Shown: in pieces, positions 25,928 through 33,917 of the stretch | Position numbering within the stretch: the stretch's first letter is position 1 | Layout: each line of letters opens with the position of its first letter | Assembly: GCA_025352145.1 (NCBI GenBank) | Contig: JANXTY010000009.1 | Span: 1-40,181 of the forward strand | Reading direction: 5' to 3' | DNA from: Oxalobacteraceae bacterium | Lineage (GTDB): Bacteria > Pseudomonadota > Gammaproteobacteria > Burkholderiales > Burkholderiaceae_D | DNA: 40,181 nt | Translations under genes and position numbers: made by a program | Notes under the pieces: model-generated | Databases searched by the model: none | What the model was told of the DNA's origin: nothing | The model's input: only the letters and a program-made list of their open reading frames with translations

Positions 25928-26623
25928 TCAGGTATCCGCCCACATCCGCAGCAAATTATGATAGCAGCCCGTGAGCTGCACTGCAGGAGTGCTGTCCATT
26001 GCATCCGCGCTTTCTGCCGCCCGCACGGCCATGATCGCCATGTCCATGTCGAACAATAATTTGCGTTGCGCATCGTCGCGCACCATGCTTTCAATCCAGA
26101 AAAAAGATGCCAGCCTTGTTCCGCGTGTAACGGGTGCTACTTGATGCAGGCTCGATGAGGGATAGAGAATCATGTCCCCTGCAGCAAGTTTGATCGCTTG
26201 CTTGCCGAAGGTGTCTTCGATGACGAGCTCTCCGCCCTCATATTCTGATGGATCGGACAGAAACAGCGTGGCCGACAAATCGGTGCGGACATGTGCACCT
26301 GTTGCAGCCCAAGTGCGTATCGAATTGTCGATGTGATTGCCAAATGAATTGGCGGCCCCATCGTAACGATTGAAGAGAGGGGGAAAAATTTTCTTGGGCA
26401 ATGCACCGGTAAAAAATAGGGCGCAGGTGCTAAGGGATGCAAGCACAATGGCGCGTGCTGTCTGCGCAGCTTGGGATTCTTCGGGAAGCTGGCGGTTGTT
26501 TTTGACCTGTGTCGATTGCGTACCCGCAGTGATCCGGCCATCTTCCCAGTCGGCTGTTTCTACGATTGTGCGGCAACGGGCGAGCGCTTCCGGCGACAGG
26601 ACATGGGGAAGATGAAGGAGCAT
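25928..26623 (-). CDS. PKHD-type Fe(II)/2-oxoglutarate hydroxylase (PiuC/YbiX-like)
   Basis: Non-heme iron dioxygenase of the prolyl-4-hydroxylase-like PKHD family. The metal triad is visible as H97-X-D99 (GNHIDNS) and H160 (SSSLHQVAPV), with the 2-oxoglutarate-binding Arg170 (GTRLASFFW). Length 231 is normal. PiuC and YbiX genes typically lie beside catecholate-siderophore receptor genes, as here: the receptor is upstream on the same strand, 104 bases away. Its substrate is not known. The start ATG at 26623 has an AAAGG about nine bases upstream. Confidence 0.9.
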   Translation of the reverse strand: MLLHLPHVLSPEALARCRTIVETADWEDGRITAGTQSTQVKNNRQLPEESQAAQTARAIVLASLSTCALFFTGALPKKIFPPLFNRYDGAANSFGNHIDNSIRTWAATGAHVRTDLSATLFLSDPSEYEGGELVIEDTFGKQAIKLAAGDMILYPSSSLHQVAPVTRGTRLASFFWIESMVRDDAQRKLLFDMDMAIMAVRAAESADAMDSTPAVQLTGCYHNLLRMWADT

Positions 26624-26678
26624 GAGGGAAACCTTTCAGTCAATGAAATCTGATCGCTTCGAGACGCTTCGATATGTT

Positions 26679-26713
26679 GGAGGTCGGAAAAGCGCTGCGT
26701 TTTTCCGACCTCC
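26679..26713. repeat. 13-bp hairpin after the siderophore receptor gene
   Basis: GGAGGTCGGAAAA and its exact reverse complement surround a 9-base loop (26692-26700). On the minus strand it follows the receptor stop and is preceded by GTAGGG; no T-run follows, so it is not a standard terminator. GTAGGG followed by a palindrome also begins copies 3 and 4 of the CATGCC family. Confidence 0.7.
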
Positions 26714-26727
26714 GGCCCTACGATTTT

Positions 26728-28938
26728 TTAGAACCGATACGCTACGCTTAACTGCGCTGTACGTGCCGTTCCAGGCGTGACGTGGCCCGCGTATATGCCC
26801 TCGTAATACGTTTGATTGAACAGGTTGAACGCATTCAGTTTAATGGCGTATTTTTGGGCTTGATATTCCACGAGCGCATCCCATCGGACATAGGCCGGTG
26901 CCTCATTGGTATTGGTGGCATTGCCATAGCGCTTGCCGACGGCTTCAAAGCCGCCGCCGATTTTCCAGCCGCCGTTGAGTTTATAGGTGCTCCAGATATT
27001 AGCGGTATAGCTCGGCGTGTTGATCGGTCTTTTATTGAGGTTAACTGTATTGCTGCCTGCTGCCGCATCGATGTTGGCGTGCATGATCGCCCAGCCGCCA
27101 AAAATTTCCCAGTCGCTTGTGATTCGACCGGTTAATTCAAATTCGATACCGTTGGTGTGACGTTTTCCTGAGAGTAAATAAATATCGGGGGAGCCGAGAT
27201 CGGTGTTACGTTCGTTGGTTTTTTCTGAGCGAAACAGGGCACTGCGAAACGATAGATTACCGTCCAATAAATCCCATTTTGCACCCAACTCGATATTGCG
27301 ATTTTTCTCCGGCGGCGTATTTTTGCTGCGGTCATCTAGTTGATAGAGTTCGGCCGATGGGTTAAATGAGCTGCCATAGGAAACGTAATAGGATTGCATG
27401 TCGGTTGGTTGAAAAATAAGCCCGGTACGATAACTCCAGACGCGATCTGTGCGTGAGTAGGGTACCAGTCCTTGAATACCTTGTGCGGTTTCAGCGGCGG
27501 TGGGCGAGCGATCGTAATCGGCTTTGAAATCGTCATGCCGCGCTCCTACCAGCAGCTTCCATTGCGGCGTTATTTCCAGCATGTCCTGTCCGTAAAATCC
27601 GATGGTGTCAGCCGTGTAGCTATTGGGGCTGGTACGTGTTTTTACGTTGTATCCAGCCGGTAGCGAGACGAAAGGCGTGGGATTGCCGACAGTCGTAGTT
27701 GGGTTCGCGACGCTGCTGGTATTGGTCCAGCGATTGGCTTTTTCGTTTAATAATTCAAGCCCGATTAATAATTGGTGCTCGATTTTTCCGGTTTTGATGG
27801 TGGTGTTGAAATCGGTTTGGCTTGTCAGTGTATGTTCAGCACCGCCGCGCGCCTGGCGTTGGCGATTAATGATGGTGTTGTCGCTGATACTGGTAGTGCC
27901 GCTCACTAATCGTGGTGCAACGGCCCATAAATCGCGGTCGTAATCAGCCTGACGCAAAATGCTACGCAGCCTTGTGTGGGGGGCAAAGTGATGGGTGTAG
28001 CTGGCGGTAGCAATACCGGTATCTTCTGTCTGGTAGTCGGCATTGCTCATGCCATAGAAGCGATTGGTTGGGACTGCCAACGGCTGGCCGTTGAAGTAGG
28101 GTACGCCATAATCAGGAACGTTGTCGGCCTTGAGACGATAGTACGCCAGACTAAATTCGTTATCGCTTTCAATGCCCCAGCCGAGGGTGGGCGCAAACGC
28201 CCAGCGCTCGTTATGCACGCCGTTGCGAAAGCTGTCGGCATCTGTCTTCATCACGTTTAGACGCACCGCAGTTTTATCGCCGAGGACGCGATTTAAGTCT
28301 GCTGTGCCGCGCAGGTAATTGTCGGTGCCGACAGTGAGCGAAGCTTCGTTTTGATTCGATAGGGTCGGCTTCTTGGTAACCTGATTGACGACGCCGCCGG
28401 TCGAACCGCGTCCGAACAGCATCGAGGCCGAACCACGGAGTACATCGACTTGCTCAAGGTTGAAAATCTCCCGATTGTATTGCGCAATATCGCGCATGCC
28501 GTCGAGATACAAATCCCCTACCAGCGAATAACCGCGCAAGGTAACGTTGTCGCCAATGCGCCCACCTTCGCCGGCATTGAAAGTGAGGCCTGCAACGTTG
28601 CGCAATGCTTCTTTCAGTGTGTCGGCATTGCGGTCATGGATGAGTTGTTCGGTGACAACGGTGACTGCTTGTGGAATATCGCGCAATGCCTGCGGAATTT
28701 TTCCGACACTCGTTTTCTCAGCCTGATAGCCGATAGTTTCGCGTGTACGTGTGCTTTTTACGTCGATTGTGGGCAACGTGGCTTCTTGGATTGGAGTTGT
28801 TAAGAGGGATGGAGTTTGTGCGTGGCTCATGGGACTGCTCAGCGTGATAGCTGTTAACATCGCTCCTAAAGGTAGAGCGGTCTGGATGTTGCGCGGGGTA
28901 TTGAAGCGGATTGCTGTTGCCGTGGGAAGGGATGCCAT
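26728..28938 (-). CDS. TonB-dependent siderophore receptor
   Basis: Outer-membrane ferric-siderophore receptor, 736 residues. The signal peptide (about 1-41, ending SHAQ) is followed by a TonB-box-like LPTIDVKST, a plug domain (about 75-190; DIPQAVTVVTEQLI, LRGYSLVGDLYLDGMRD, VDVLRGSASMLFGRGSTGGVVN) and a 22-strand barrel ending in the aromatic SVAYRF. The sequence resembles Fiu/FhuE-type receptors for catecholate or mixed siderophores. Strong AGGAG eight bases before ATG 28938. Together with the PKHD hydroxylase downstream and tonB upstream it forms an iron-uptake block. Confidence 0.94.
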   Translation of the reverse strand: MASLPTATAIRFNTPRNIQTALPLGAMLTAITLSSPMSHAQTPSLLTTPIQEATLPTIDVKSTRTRETIGYQAEKTSVGKIPQALRDIPQAVTVVTEQLIHDRNADTLKEALRNVAGLTFNAGEGGRIGDNVTLRGYSLVGDLYLDGMRDIAQYNREIFNLEQVDVLRGSASMLFGRGSTGGVVNQVTKKPTLSNQNEASLTVGTDNYLRGTADLNRVLGDKTAVRLNVMKTDADSFRNGVHNERWAFAPTLGWGIESDNEFSLAYYRLKADNVPDYGVPYFNGQPLAVPTNRFYGMSNADYQTEDTGIATASYTHHFAPHTRLRSILRQADYDRDLWAVAPRLVSGTTSISDNTIINRQRQARGGAEHTLTSQTDFNTTIKTGKIEHQLLIGLELLNEKANRWTNTSSVANPTTTVGNPTPFVSLPAGYNVKTRTSPNSYTADTIGFYGQDMLEITPQWKLLVGARHDDFKADYDRSPTAAETAQGIQGLVPYSRTDRVWSYRTGLIFQPTDMQSYYVSYGSSFNPSAELYQLDDRSKNTPPEKNRNIELGAKWDLLDGNLSFRSALFRSEKTNERNTDLGSPDIYLLSGKRHTNGIEFELTGRITSDWEIFGGWAIMHANIDAAAGSNTVNLNKRPINTPSYTANIWSTYKLNGGWKIGGGFEAVGKRYGNATNTNEAPAYVRWDALVEYQAQKYAIKLNAFNLFNQTYYEGIYAGHVTPGTARTAQLSVAYRF

Positions 28939-29098
28939 GTGTTGATTCTCCTAAATAATGCGAGCCGTTGTGTACGGCAAATAAGTGACTGGCTATCCAG
29001 ATACGGTAGTGGAATGGCTGGCTAATGAAAGCGTGGGGGCGCTTGTGTTGGTAGCGCGGAGTGCAAAAATTGAGGGTAAGGATTTCTCTGGCGGATCC

Positions 29099-29809
29099 TT
29101 ACGTCAGATGAAAACTAATAGGAACAATTGCGTAGACAGCGATGGCTTGACCATTCTCGATATGGGGTTTGAAAAGAGCGCGCAACGCCGCTTGTCGTGC
29201 GGCTTCATCCAGGCGTAAAAATCCAGACGATTTCTGTATTTCTACTTGTTCAGGATGGCCTTTGTCATTGACCAGTACGCGCAAGATAACGTTGCCCTGT
29301 TCTTCTTTGCGTCTTGCTATGGGTGGATATTCTGGTTGTGGCTGGCGGATATATTCGACACCGGAGCTGATTGTTTTAGGCGTTGAGCTGATGATCGCTA
29401 CTTTGGGTGTCTCCACGATTTCTGCGGCGCGTGTTGGGCTCGGTGCTTCCATATTTTGAAGGGGAGCATCGTCCTCGCCACTTTGCCGATTCATCGGGGT
29501 CAACGCCGCGGGTTGGACAACGTTGTGCGTCGGCGGGGCAACCATGCCGACCTTTACTTTCGGATGTGCGGCGGGTGTGGTGGAAAATAAATAAACCGGG
29601 CTTGTTGCAATCAGGTTCGTATAAACCTCTTTGGACCAGATCGGGTGCTTTATCTGCAGCATTAGTCCATTTTTCAGCGCCAACAAAAAGGCAACATGCG
29701 CAAGAGCAATGCAGATGATGCATAGGGTTCTGTAAGGGCTTTTAGCTGTTTTCAATGTCGCCCAAGGCCCGACGTAAAATGTCATTTTTTCTTCGTTTGT
29801 CGGGTGCAT
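29099..29809 (-). CDS. tonB: TonB energy-transducing protein
   Basis: Couples the inner-membrane proton gradient to outer-membrane receptors. One N-terminal membrane segment (RTLCIICIALAHVAFLLAL), a Pro-containing periplasmic linker, and a C-terminal TonB domain (PEYPPIARRKEEQGNVILRVLV ... LRALFKPHIENG) with the conserved YP pair. The start is uncertain: ATG 29809 is used here; ATG 29785 (after GAAG) and TTG 29860 are alternatives. No exbB or exbD adjoins it, so those must lie elsewhere. It follows hemP on the same strand and precedes the siderophore receptor. Confidence 0.9.
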   Translation of the reverse strand: MHPTNEEKMTFYVGPWATLKTAKSPYRTLCIICIALAHVAFLLALKNGLMLQIKHPIWSKEVYTNLIATSPVYLFSTTPAAHPKVKVGMVAPPTHNVVQPAALTPMNRQSGEDDAPLQNMEAPSPTRAAEIVETPKVAIISSTPKTISSGVEYIRQPQPEYPPIARRKEEQGNVILRVLVNDKGHPEQVEIQKSSGFLRLDEAARQAALRALFKPHIENGQAIAVYAIVPISFHLT

Positions 29810-29862
29810 TGATGGCCACACTTTTCTGAATAGTGCTGTTGGAATTTCATCGCGGATCAATG

Positions 29863-30066
29863 CTATGCAGTTAAGATGAGGCGATTCAAGGAAGTTATCC
29901 GAAGCTTATAAACTCGCCCGCCATGATCGATGTCTAATTCGCGTGCATGCCTAAACAAATCCTGGCTCCGAATGCGTGGGACAGTCTGCCCAACACCGGC
30001 GTTATCCGAAGCTGGGTTAAGTGTGCTTAATTGCGTTTTGTTGGAAGGAGGTTTAAGCATGGGCAT
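29863..30066 (-). CDS. hemP: HemP/HmuP hemin-uptake protein
   Basis: A small protein of 67 residues whose C-terminal half (RIRSQDLFRHARELDIDHGG then VYKLRITSLNRLILTA) matches the HemP family pattern RSxxLF...I.HxGxxYxLRxT..xKLILT. Members act as iron-responsive activators of haem-receptor genes in Burkholderia and Bradyrhizobium. A longer open frame reaches 30201, but it would cover the Fur box at 30091-30109; start 30066 (or ATG 30060) lies 25 bases after that box. tonB follows on the same strand. No haem receptor is next to it; the nearby receptor looks siderophore-type. Confidence 0.82.
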   Translation of the reverse strand: MPMLKPPSNKTQLSTLNPASDNAGVGQTVPRIRSQDLFRHARELDIDHGGRVYKLRITSLNRLILTA

Positions 30067-30090
30067 CACTTTTGATACATCGTTATTAAT

Positions 30091-30109
30091 GAGAATGATT
30101 CGCATTATC
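30091..30109 (-). promoter_or_regulatory. Fur box upstream of hemP
   Basis: On the minus strand the 19 bases read GATAATGCGAATCATTCTC, matching 16 of 19 positions of the Fur consensus GATAATGATAATCATTATC. It lies 25 bases before the hemP start, where bound Fe-Fur would block transcription of hemP and probably tonB. Confidence 0.8.
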
Positions 30110-30213
30110 TGATACTTTGGTTCGTTACGCAAGAAATAACTTTTAACCCGGAGTTTCCCCTTAGGCCATTTTTTTTCTGCCAAAGTCGCCTGCTTCCGCA
30201 CGCGGGAGAAAAA

Positions 30214-30324
30214 ATGAGAATCACGCTTGATGGGAGAGCGCTACGAGCGCCAACGCGCTTGGCTCGTCCTAATGAAAAATTGGGGCTAGTTCCGAAGGGA
30301 CGAAAGCATTGCCATCGGCGTTGA
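30214..30324 (+). CDS. possible 36-aa small ORF
   Basis: ATG 30214 follows GGGAG (30204-30208) with five bases of spacing and the frame ends with TGA at 30322-30324. The product is Arg/Lys-rich with no recognisable family or membrane segment. Divergent from hemP. Support is limited to the ribosome-like site. Confidence 0.15.
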   Translation: MRITLDGRALRAPTRLARPNEKLGLVPKGRKHCHRR

Positions 30325-30457
30325 GCGAGTTGGTAAGGTCAATGCCTGAATGTGAAGGAATACCTTATCCGTATCGACCAAATCAAGCGCTCGGGCGTGC
30401 GCCACTCGGTGTATGTAGAAGTTCATCAAAGAATTTATCGTCTATATCGTCTAACTA

Positions 30458-32083
30458 CTAGCTAGTGAGCGGCTGAAACGACTCCGCTTGTGCCAGGGGC
30501 CAATAGGTTCCGAACACCGGTGGAAGGCGGGCCATCTGTCGTTGATCAAGCAGTTGACCAGCATCCAGATAAGGAAGCAGCGATGCGACAAGCTTGACTT
30601 GATTGGGGGATACGCGTCGTACCAGATGATGCGGCTTGAGTTGTGAGGGATGGGTTAGGCCGACCGCTGCAATGAGTTCCGCCAATGCTTTGAGTGTGTT
30701 GGCGTGGAAATTTGCCACACGTTGCGCCTTGTCCGATACAACCAATGCCCGTTGTCGTAGCGGATCTTGCGTTGCCACGCCGGTAGGACAACGATCCGTG
30801 TGGCAGCTCTGTGATTGGATGCAGCCCAAGGCAAACATGAATCCACGCGCAGAATTGCACCAGTCAGCACCCAAGGCCAGTGTGCGTGCAATGTCGAAAG
30901 CGGTGATGATTTTGCCAGATGCCCCGATCTTGATTTTGTCGCGCAGATTGGCCCCGACTAGTGTGTTGTGGACCAATAGCAGTGCTTCTTGCAAAGGCGT
31001 ACCGACGTGATCGGTGAATTCGACCGGTGCGGCACCGGTACCGCCTTCACCCCCATCGACCACGATAAAATCGGGTACGATCCCCGTCGCTAGCATGGCC
31101 TTGACGATGCCGAAAAATTCCCACGGATGGCCAATTGCGAGCTTGAAGCCGGTTGGTTTTCCACCGGATAAATTGCGCAACTTATCGACAAACTGCAACA
31201 AGCCGATCGGTGTGTCGAAGGCGGAATGCGTCGCTGGCGATACGCAATCTTCAGCCACATTTACACCGCGCGCAGCAGCAATTTCTATCGTGACTTTTGA
31301 CCCGGGTAACAGACCGCCGTGACCGGGTTTGGCACCTTGTGACAATTTTATTTCGATCATTTTGACTTGAGGGGATGCCGCATTTTCAGAAAATTTTTGC
31401 TCCGAAAAACTCCCATCCTGGTTGCGGCAACCGAAATAGCCAGAACCGATTTCCCACACAAGATCGCCGCCATTTTCCCTGTGATAGCGGCTGATGCTGC
31501 CTTCGCCGGTATCGTGCATAAAATTATCTTTTTTAGCCCCGCTATTGAGTGCCAGAATCGCATTGGCCGACAGCGCGCCAAAGCTCATCGCGGAGATATT
31601 AAAAACGCTTGCGGAGTAAGGTTGGGCACGAGCACAGTCGGGATGGCCGCCGACGGTGATGCGAAAATCATGGGAGCCTACCTTGGCTGGCGAAATCGAG
31701 TGATTTATCCATTCATAACCCGCCTCGTATACGTTGTACTGCGTACCAAAGGGACGTTTGTCGGTCTCTTCTTTTGCGCGTTGATAGACGATGCTGCGTT
31801 GATTGCGGGAGAACGGCGTTGCTTCTGTATCGTCTTCCAGGAAGTACTGGCGTAATTCAGGGCGTATCATTTCAAAAAAGAAGCGGAAGTTAGCAAGAAT
31901 CGGATAGTTACGCCGTAAAGAGCGTTTCGTCTGACGCAGGTCTTGGATTCCTAACGCAGTTAACGCCCCTGAAATCAGTACGAGCCACCAGCCGGCATGC
32001 AGCAAAAAGGCAATCATTAAAGAGAATAAAAATACGAATGAAACGATCAGCAAGGTCAGATAGCGGTAAGGAAATTTTTGCAT
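30458..32083 (-). CDS. membrane-anchored GltB-like FMN/[3Fe-4S] protein
   Basis: Single-domain protein corresponding to the FMN-binding synthase domain of glutamate synthase (Glu_synthase family), 541 residues. Two hydrophobic segments at the N-terminus (TLLIVSFVFLFSLMIAFLL, WWLVLISGALTAL) suggest a membrane anchor. The barrel motifs GGEGGTGAAPVEF and DWCNSARGFMFALGCIQSQ are present, and C421-X5-C427-X4-C432 has the exact spacing of the [3Fe-4S] ligands of glutamate synthase. It lacks the glutaminase domain, so it would have to use ammonia or act as an unrelated oxidoreductase. Stand-alone copies are widespread in proteobacteria and their reaction is not settled. Confidence 0.88.
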   Translation of the reverse strand: MQKFPYRYLTLLIVSFVFLFSLMIAFLLHAGWWLVLISGALTALGIQDLRQTKRSLRRNYPILANFRFFFEMIRPELRQYFLEDDTEATPFSRNQRSIVYQRAKEETDKRPFGTQYNVYEAGYEWINHSISPAKVGSHDFRITVGGHPDCARAQPYSASVFNISAMSFGALSANAILALNSGAKKDNFMHDTGEGSISRYHRENGGDLVWEIGSGYFGCRNQDGSFSEQKFSENAASPQVKMIEIKLSQGAKPGHGGLLPGSKVTIEIAAARGVNVAEDCVSPATHSAFDTPIGLLQFVDKLRNLSGGKPTGFKLAIGHPWEFFGIVKAMLATGIVPDFIVVDGGEGGTGAAPVEFTDHVGTPLQEALLLVHNTLVGANLRDKIKIGASGKIITAFDIARTLALGADWCNSARGFMFALGCIQSQSCHTDRCPTGVATQDPLRQRALVVSDKAQRVANFHANTLKALAELIAAVGLTHPSQLKPHHLVRRVSPNQVKLVASLLPYLDAGQLLDQRQMARLPPVFGTYWPLAQAESFQPLTS

Positions 32084-32169
32084 GCGATGCTCCGACGTGA
32101 GGTGGCTAGCAACAAGGGGTATGTCGTTGCAGTGTACATCAGCATGAATATTGCCGGATTAAAACTTTT

Positions 32170-32197
32170 GGTGGGGTGCTGCATGCCGTGCCCCACC
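32170..32197. repeat. intergenic palindrome, copy 7
   Basis: Outer arms GGTGGGG and CCCCACC pair exactly. The inner core is diverged (TGCTGCATGCCGTG), giving one mismatch and two G-T pairs. It lies between the divergent GltB-like and fnr genes. Confidence 0.7.
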
Positions 32198-32339
32198 GGT
32201 GCGCACTATTCCAGCGATCCAACGAGGATTAGACTGACAACCCAATTGGCCCAGAGCATCATGGGCAAATCCGCATCGGTTCAGAAAACGGTTAACTTCT
32301 ATTTTCTCGATAGTGCTACATTGACAGATTCTCCCCCGA

Positions 32340-33107
32340 ATGGCTTCCATGTCCCAATCCCTTTCATTTGATTCGCCACTCCCGTTAGATGTAAGCGCAT
32401 TGCGGGCGAGCTGCTCAGCCTGCAGCATGCATCAACTCTGTTTGCCGATGGGTTTGACGGACGTGGACATGCAGCAGCTTGACAAAATTATCGGCCGCCG
32501 CCGCAAGGTTGCGCGTGATGGAATTTTGTATCGGATGGGGGCGCCGTTCACGAATCTTTTTGCGATTCGACTAGGGCACTTCAAGACCTATCAAATTAAT
32601 CGTGGTGGCGGACAACAAGTAACTGGTTTTCAAATGGCGGGTGAGTTGCTGGGTATGGATGCGATCAGCACGGACCATCATCATTGCGATGCAGTAGCGC
32701 TGGAGGATAGCGAGGTATGCGAAATTCCCTTTCCTCGTCTGGAGGAATTGTTTGGCCACATACCGACTTTGCTACGTCATTTTCATCGGATGATGAGTCA
32801 GGAAATCACGCGTGAGCAGAGCGTGATGCTGCTGCTGGGAAACATGCGGGCGGAGCAGCGGTTGGCTGCATTTTTGATTAATTTGGGTTCGCGCTATGAG
32901 GCGCGCGGCTATTGTGCGACCAGTTTTCAATTGAGGATGTCGCGTGAAGATATTGGTAATTATCTTGGACTGACTATCGAGAGTATCAGTCGTTTGCTGA
33001 ACAAATTTAAAAAGAACGGTTTGCTTAAAGTTAACAACCGCGAGATGGAAATACTCGATGCAGTGACATTAAAAGCGCTGGCGGCTGGCACTAGAACTTG
33101 CGATTAA
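32340..33107 (+). CDS. fnr: FNR-type oxygen-responsive transcriptional regulator
   Basis: Crp/Fnr-family global regulator of the switch to low oxygen. The four cluster cysteines are present in FNR spacing: C25-X2-C28-X5-C34 at the N-terminus and C116 in HHHCDAV, so a [4Fe-4S] oxygen sensor is likely. cAMP-type beta-barrel (about 45-150), long dimer helix, then a C-terminal helix-turn-helix (about 195-232) with the E-SxxSR recognition element (LTIESISRLLNKF) of FNR that reads TTGAT half sites. Length 255. A matching TTGAT-N4-ATCAA site stands before ccoN. ATG 32340 has no clear ribosome site; ATG 32349 is an alternative. Overlaps the convergent small membrane gene by four bases. Confidence 0.93.
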   Translation: MASMSQSLSFDSPLPLDVSALRASCSACSMHQLCLPMGLTDVDMQQLDKIIGRRRKVARDGILYRMGAPFTNLFAIRLGHFKTYQINRGGGQQVTGFQMAGELLGMDAISTDHHHCDAVALEDSEVCEIPFPRLEELFGHIPTLLRHFHRMMSQEITREQSVMLLLGNMRAEQRLAAFLINLGSRYEARGYCATSFQLRMSREDIGNYLGLTIESISRLLNKFKKNGLLKVNNREMEILDAVTLKALAAGTRTCD

Positions 33108-33343
33108 GAAGAGTTAGTCTGATCATGTGGCCTATGAGTCAGGTAACAGGAAAGCGTGCTTGCCAAGGCGCAAAATACCCACCAGATAAAAAATCCGATA
33201 GTGTACGCGGCCAGTGGTGAAAGTTCGAGCTGGCGACCGGTGAGACGCAATTCATGCGGATCAAACAGCGAGAATAGAAATCCCTCCGCAATGATCGCTA
33301 CCAAAAAAGACGACCACAAAATTGCCAGTGCATATCGGCGCAT
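33104..33343 (-). CDS. small two-segment membrane protein
   Basis: 79 residues with two hydrophobic segments (ALAILWSSFLVAIIAEGFLF and YTIGFFIWWVFCALASTLS). No family function is recognised. It follows fixH by 14 bases on the same strand and is probably the last gene of the ccoNOQPG-fixH unit. In other bacteria this place is taken by ccoI and ccoS; it is too long and lacks the MxxxL start typical of CcoS, so it is not called CcoS. It ends convergently against fnr with a four-base overlap. Confidence 0.7.
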   Translation of the reverse strand: MRRYALAILWSSFLVAIIAEGFLFSLFDPHELRLTGRQLELSPLAAYTIGFFIWWVFCALASTLSCYLTHRPHDQTNSS

Positions 33344-33357
33344 TGTTACCCCTAAGG

Positions 33358-33897
33358 TTAGTTGAGGGCCGCAATATCAGCGGAAATGTCCATATGCGAT
33401 TGCTGCGGCCACATCCATGTGCCAGTTAAACGCCAGTCGCGTTTTTCATTTTCTATGAGAACCCGCCAACGTGTTTTTTCCAGCATCGGCAAGGCCAGTG
33501 AAAATTCACCTTGCGAATCCGGTTCTGCTTCCAGGATGATGTCTTTTTTCGGTTGCGTGGAATGGACTAGAAGCAGTCGTATTTTCCCTTTCACCGGTTT
33601 GCCAAAGCTTGTCAATGTACCGATTATTTTTCCTGCTGTCGGATCGTAGCGTAACGTTGACGTCAGGCCCAGCGAAGTGGCAGCCTGGTTGCGCCGCAGA
33701 TCCTGGTTGATGGCTTTTCCCTGTTGGTAATAATCGTCCACGACCAGAGCATCTGGTCGTGAAAAGGCTAACCAGCAGGTATAACTCCCTGCCAAAATAA
33801 CTAACGCCGGGCCAAGCATCAACAGCCACGGCCAAGTTTGGGCATACCAGGGTTTGACGGATCCGGCACGGTGAAAAAGGGGGGAGGGCGTATTCAT
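33358..33897 (-). CDS. fixH: FixH/CcoH family cbb3-oxidase accessory protein
   Basis: Membrane protein needed for assembly of cbb3-type cytochrome oxidase in rhizobia and relatives. N-terminal membrane segment (WPWLLMLGPALVILAGSYTCWLAF) followed by a periplasmic FixH domain with VDDYYQQGKAINQDLRRNQAA, the family hallmark, and a C-terminal beta-rich region. 179 residues, normal. It starts 20 bases after the ccoG stop on the same strand. Confidence 0.9.
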   Translation of the reverse strand: MNTPSPLFHRAGSVKPWYAQTWPWLLMLGPALVILAGSYTCWLAFSRPDALVVDDYYQQGKAINQDLRRNQAATSLGLTSTLRYDPTAGKIIGTLTSFGKPVKGKIRLLLVHSTQPKKDIILEAEPDSQGEFSLALPMLEKTRWRVLIENEKRDWRLTGTWMWPQQSHMDISADIAALN

Positions 33898-33917
33898 TTT
33901 TTCCAGATTTTGCAGGA

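Larger units (their letters stand above)
30067..30457. other. hemP upstream region, gene-poor
   Basis: Between the end of the GltB-like gene and hemP. It holds the Fur box (30091-30109). A 36-codon plus-strand ORF at 30214-30324 follows a GGGAG ribosome-type site but resembles no family. A second short plus frame (GTG 30352 to TAG 30465) overlaps the end of the GltB-like gene and has no start signal. Nothing else is recognised. Confidence 0.5.

Noticed and set aside
28939-29098. Fur box before the siderophore receptor
   Set aside because: AAATAATGCGAG resembles the left half of the hemP Fur box, but the right half does not match, so it is not listed as a site.
30352-30465. 37-codon plus frame before the end of the GltB-like gene
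   Set aside because: No ribosome site, overlaps a clear gene end and has no family likeness.
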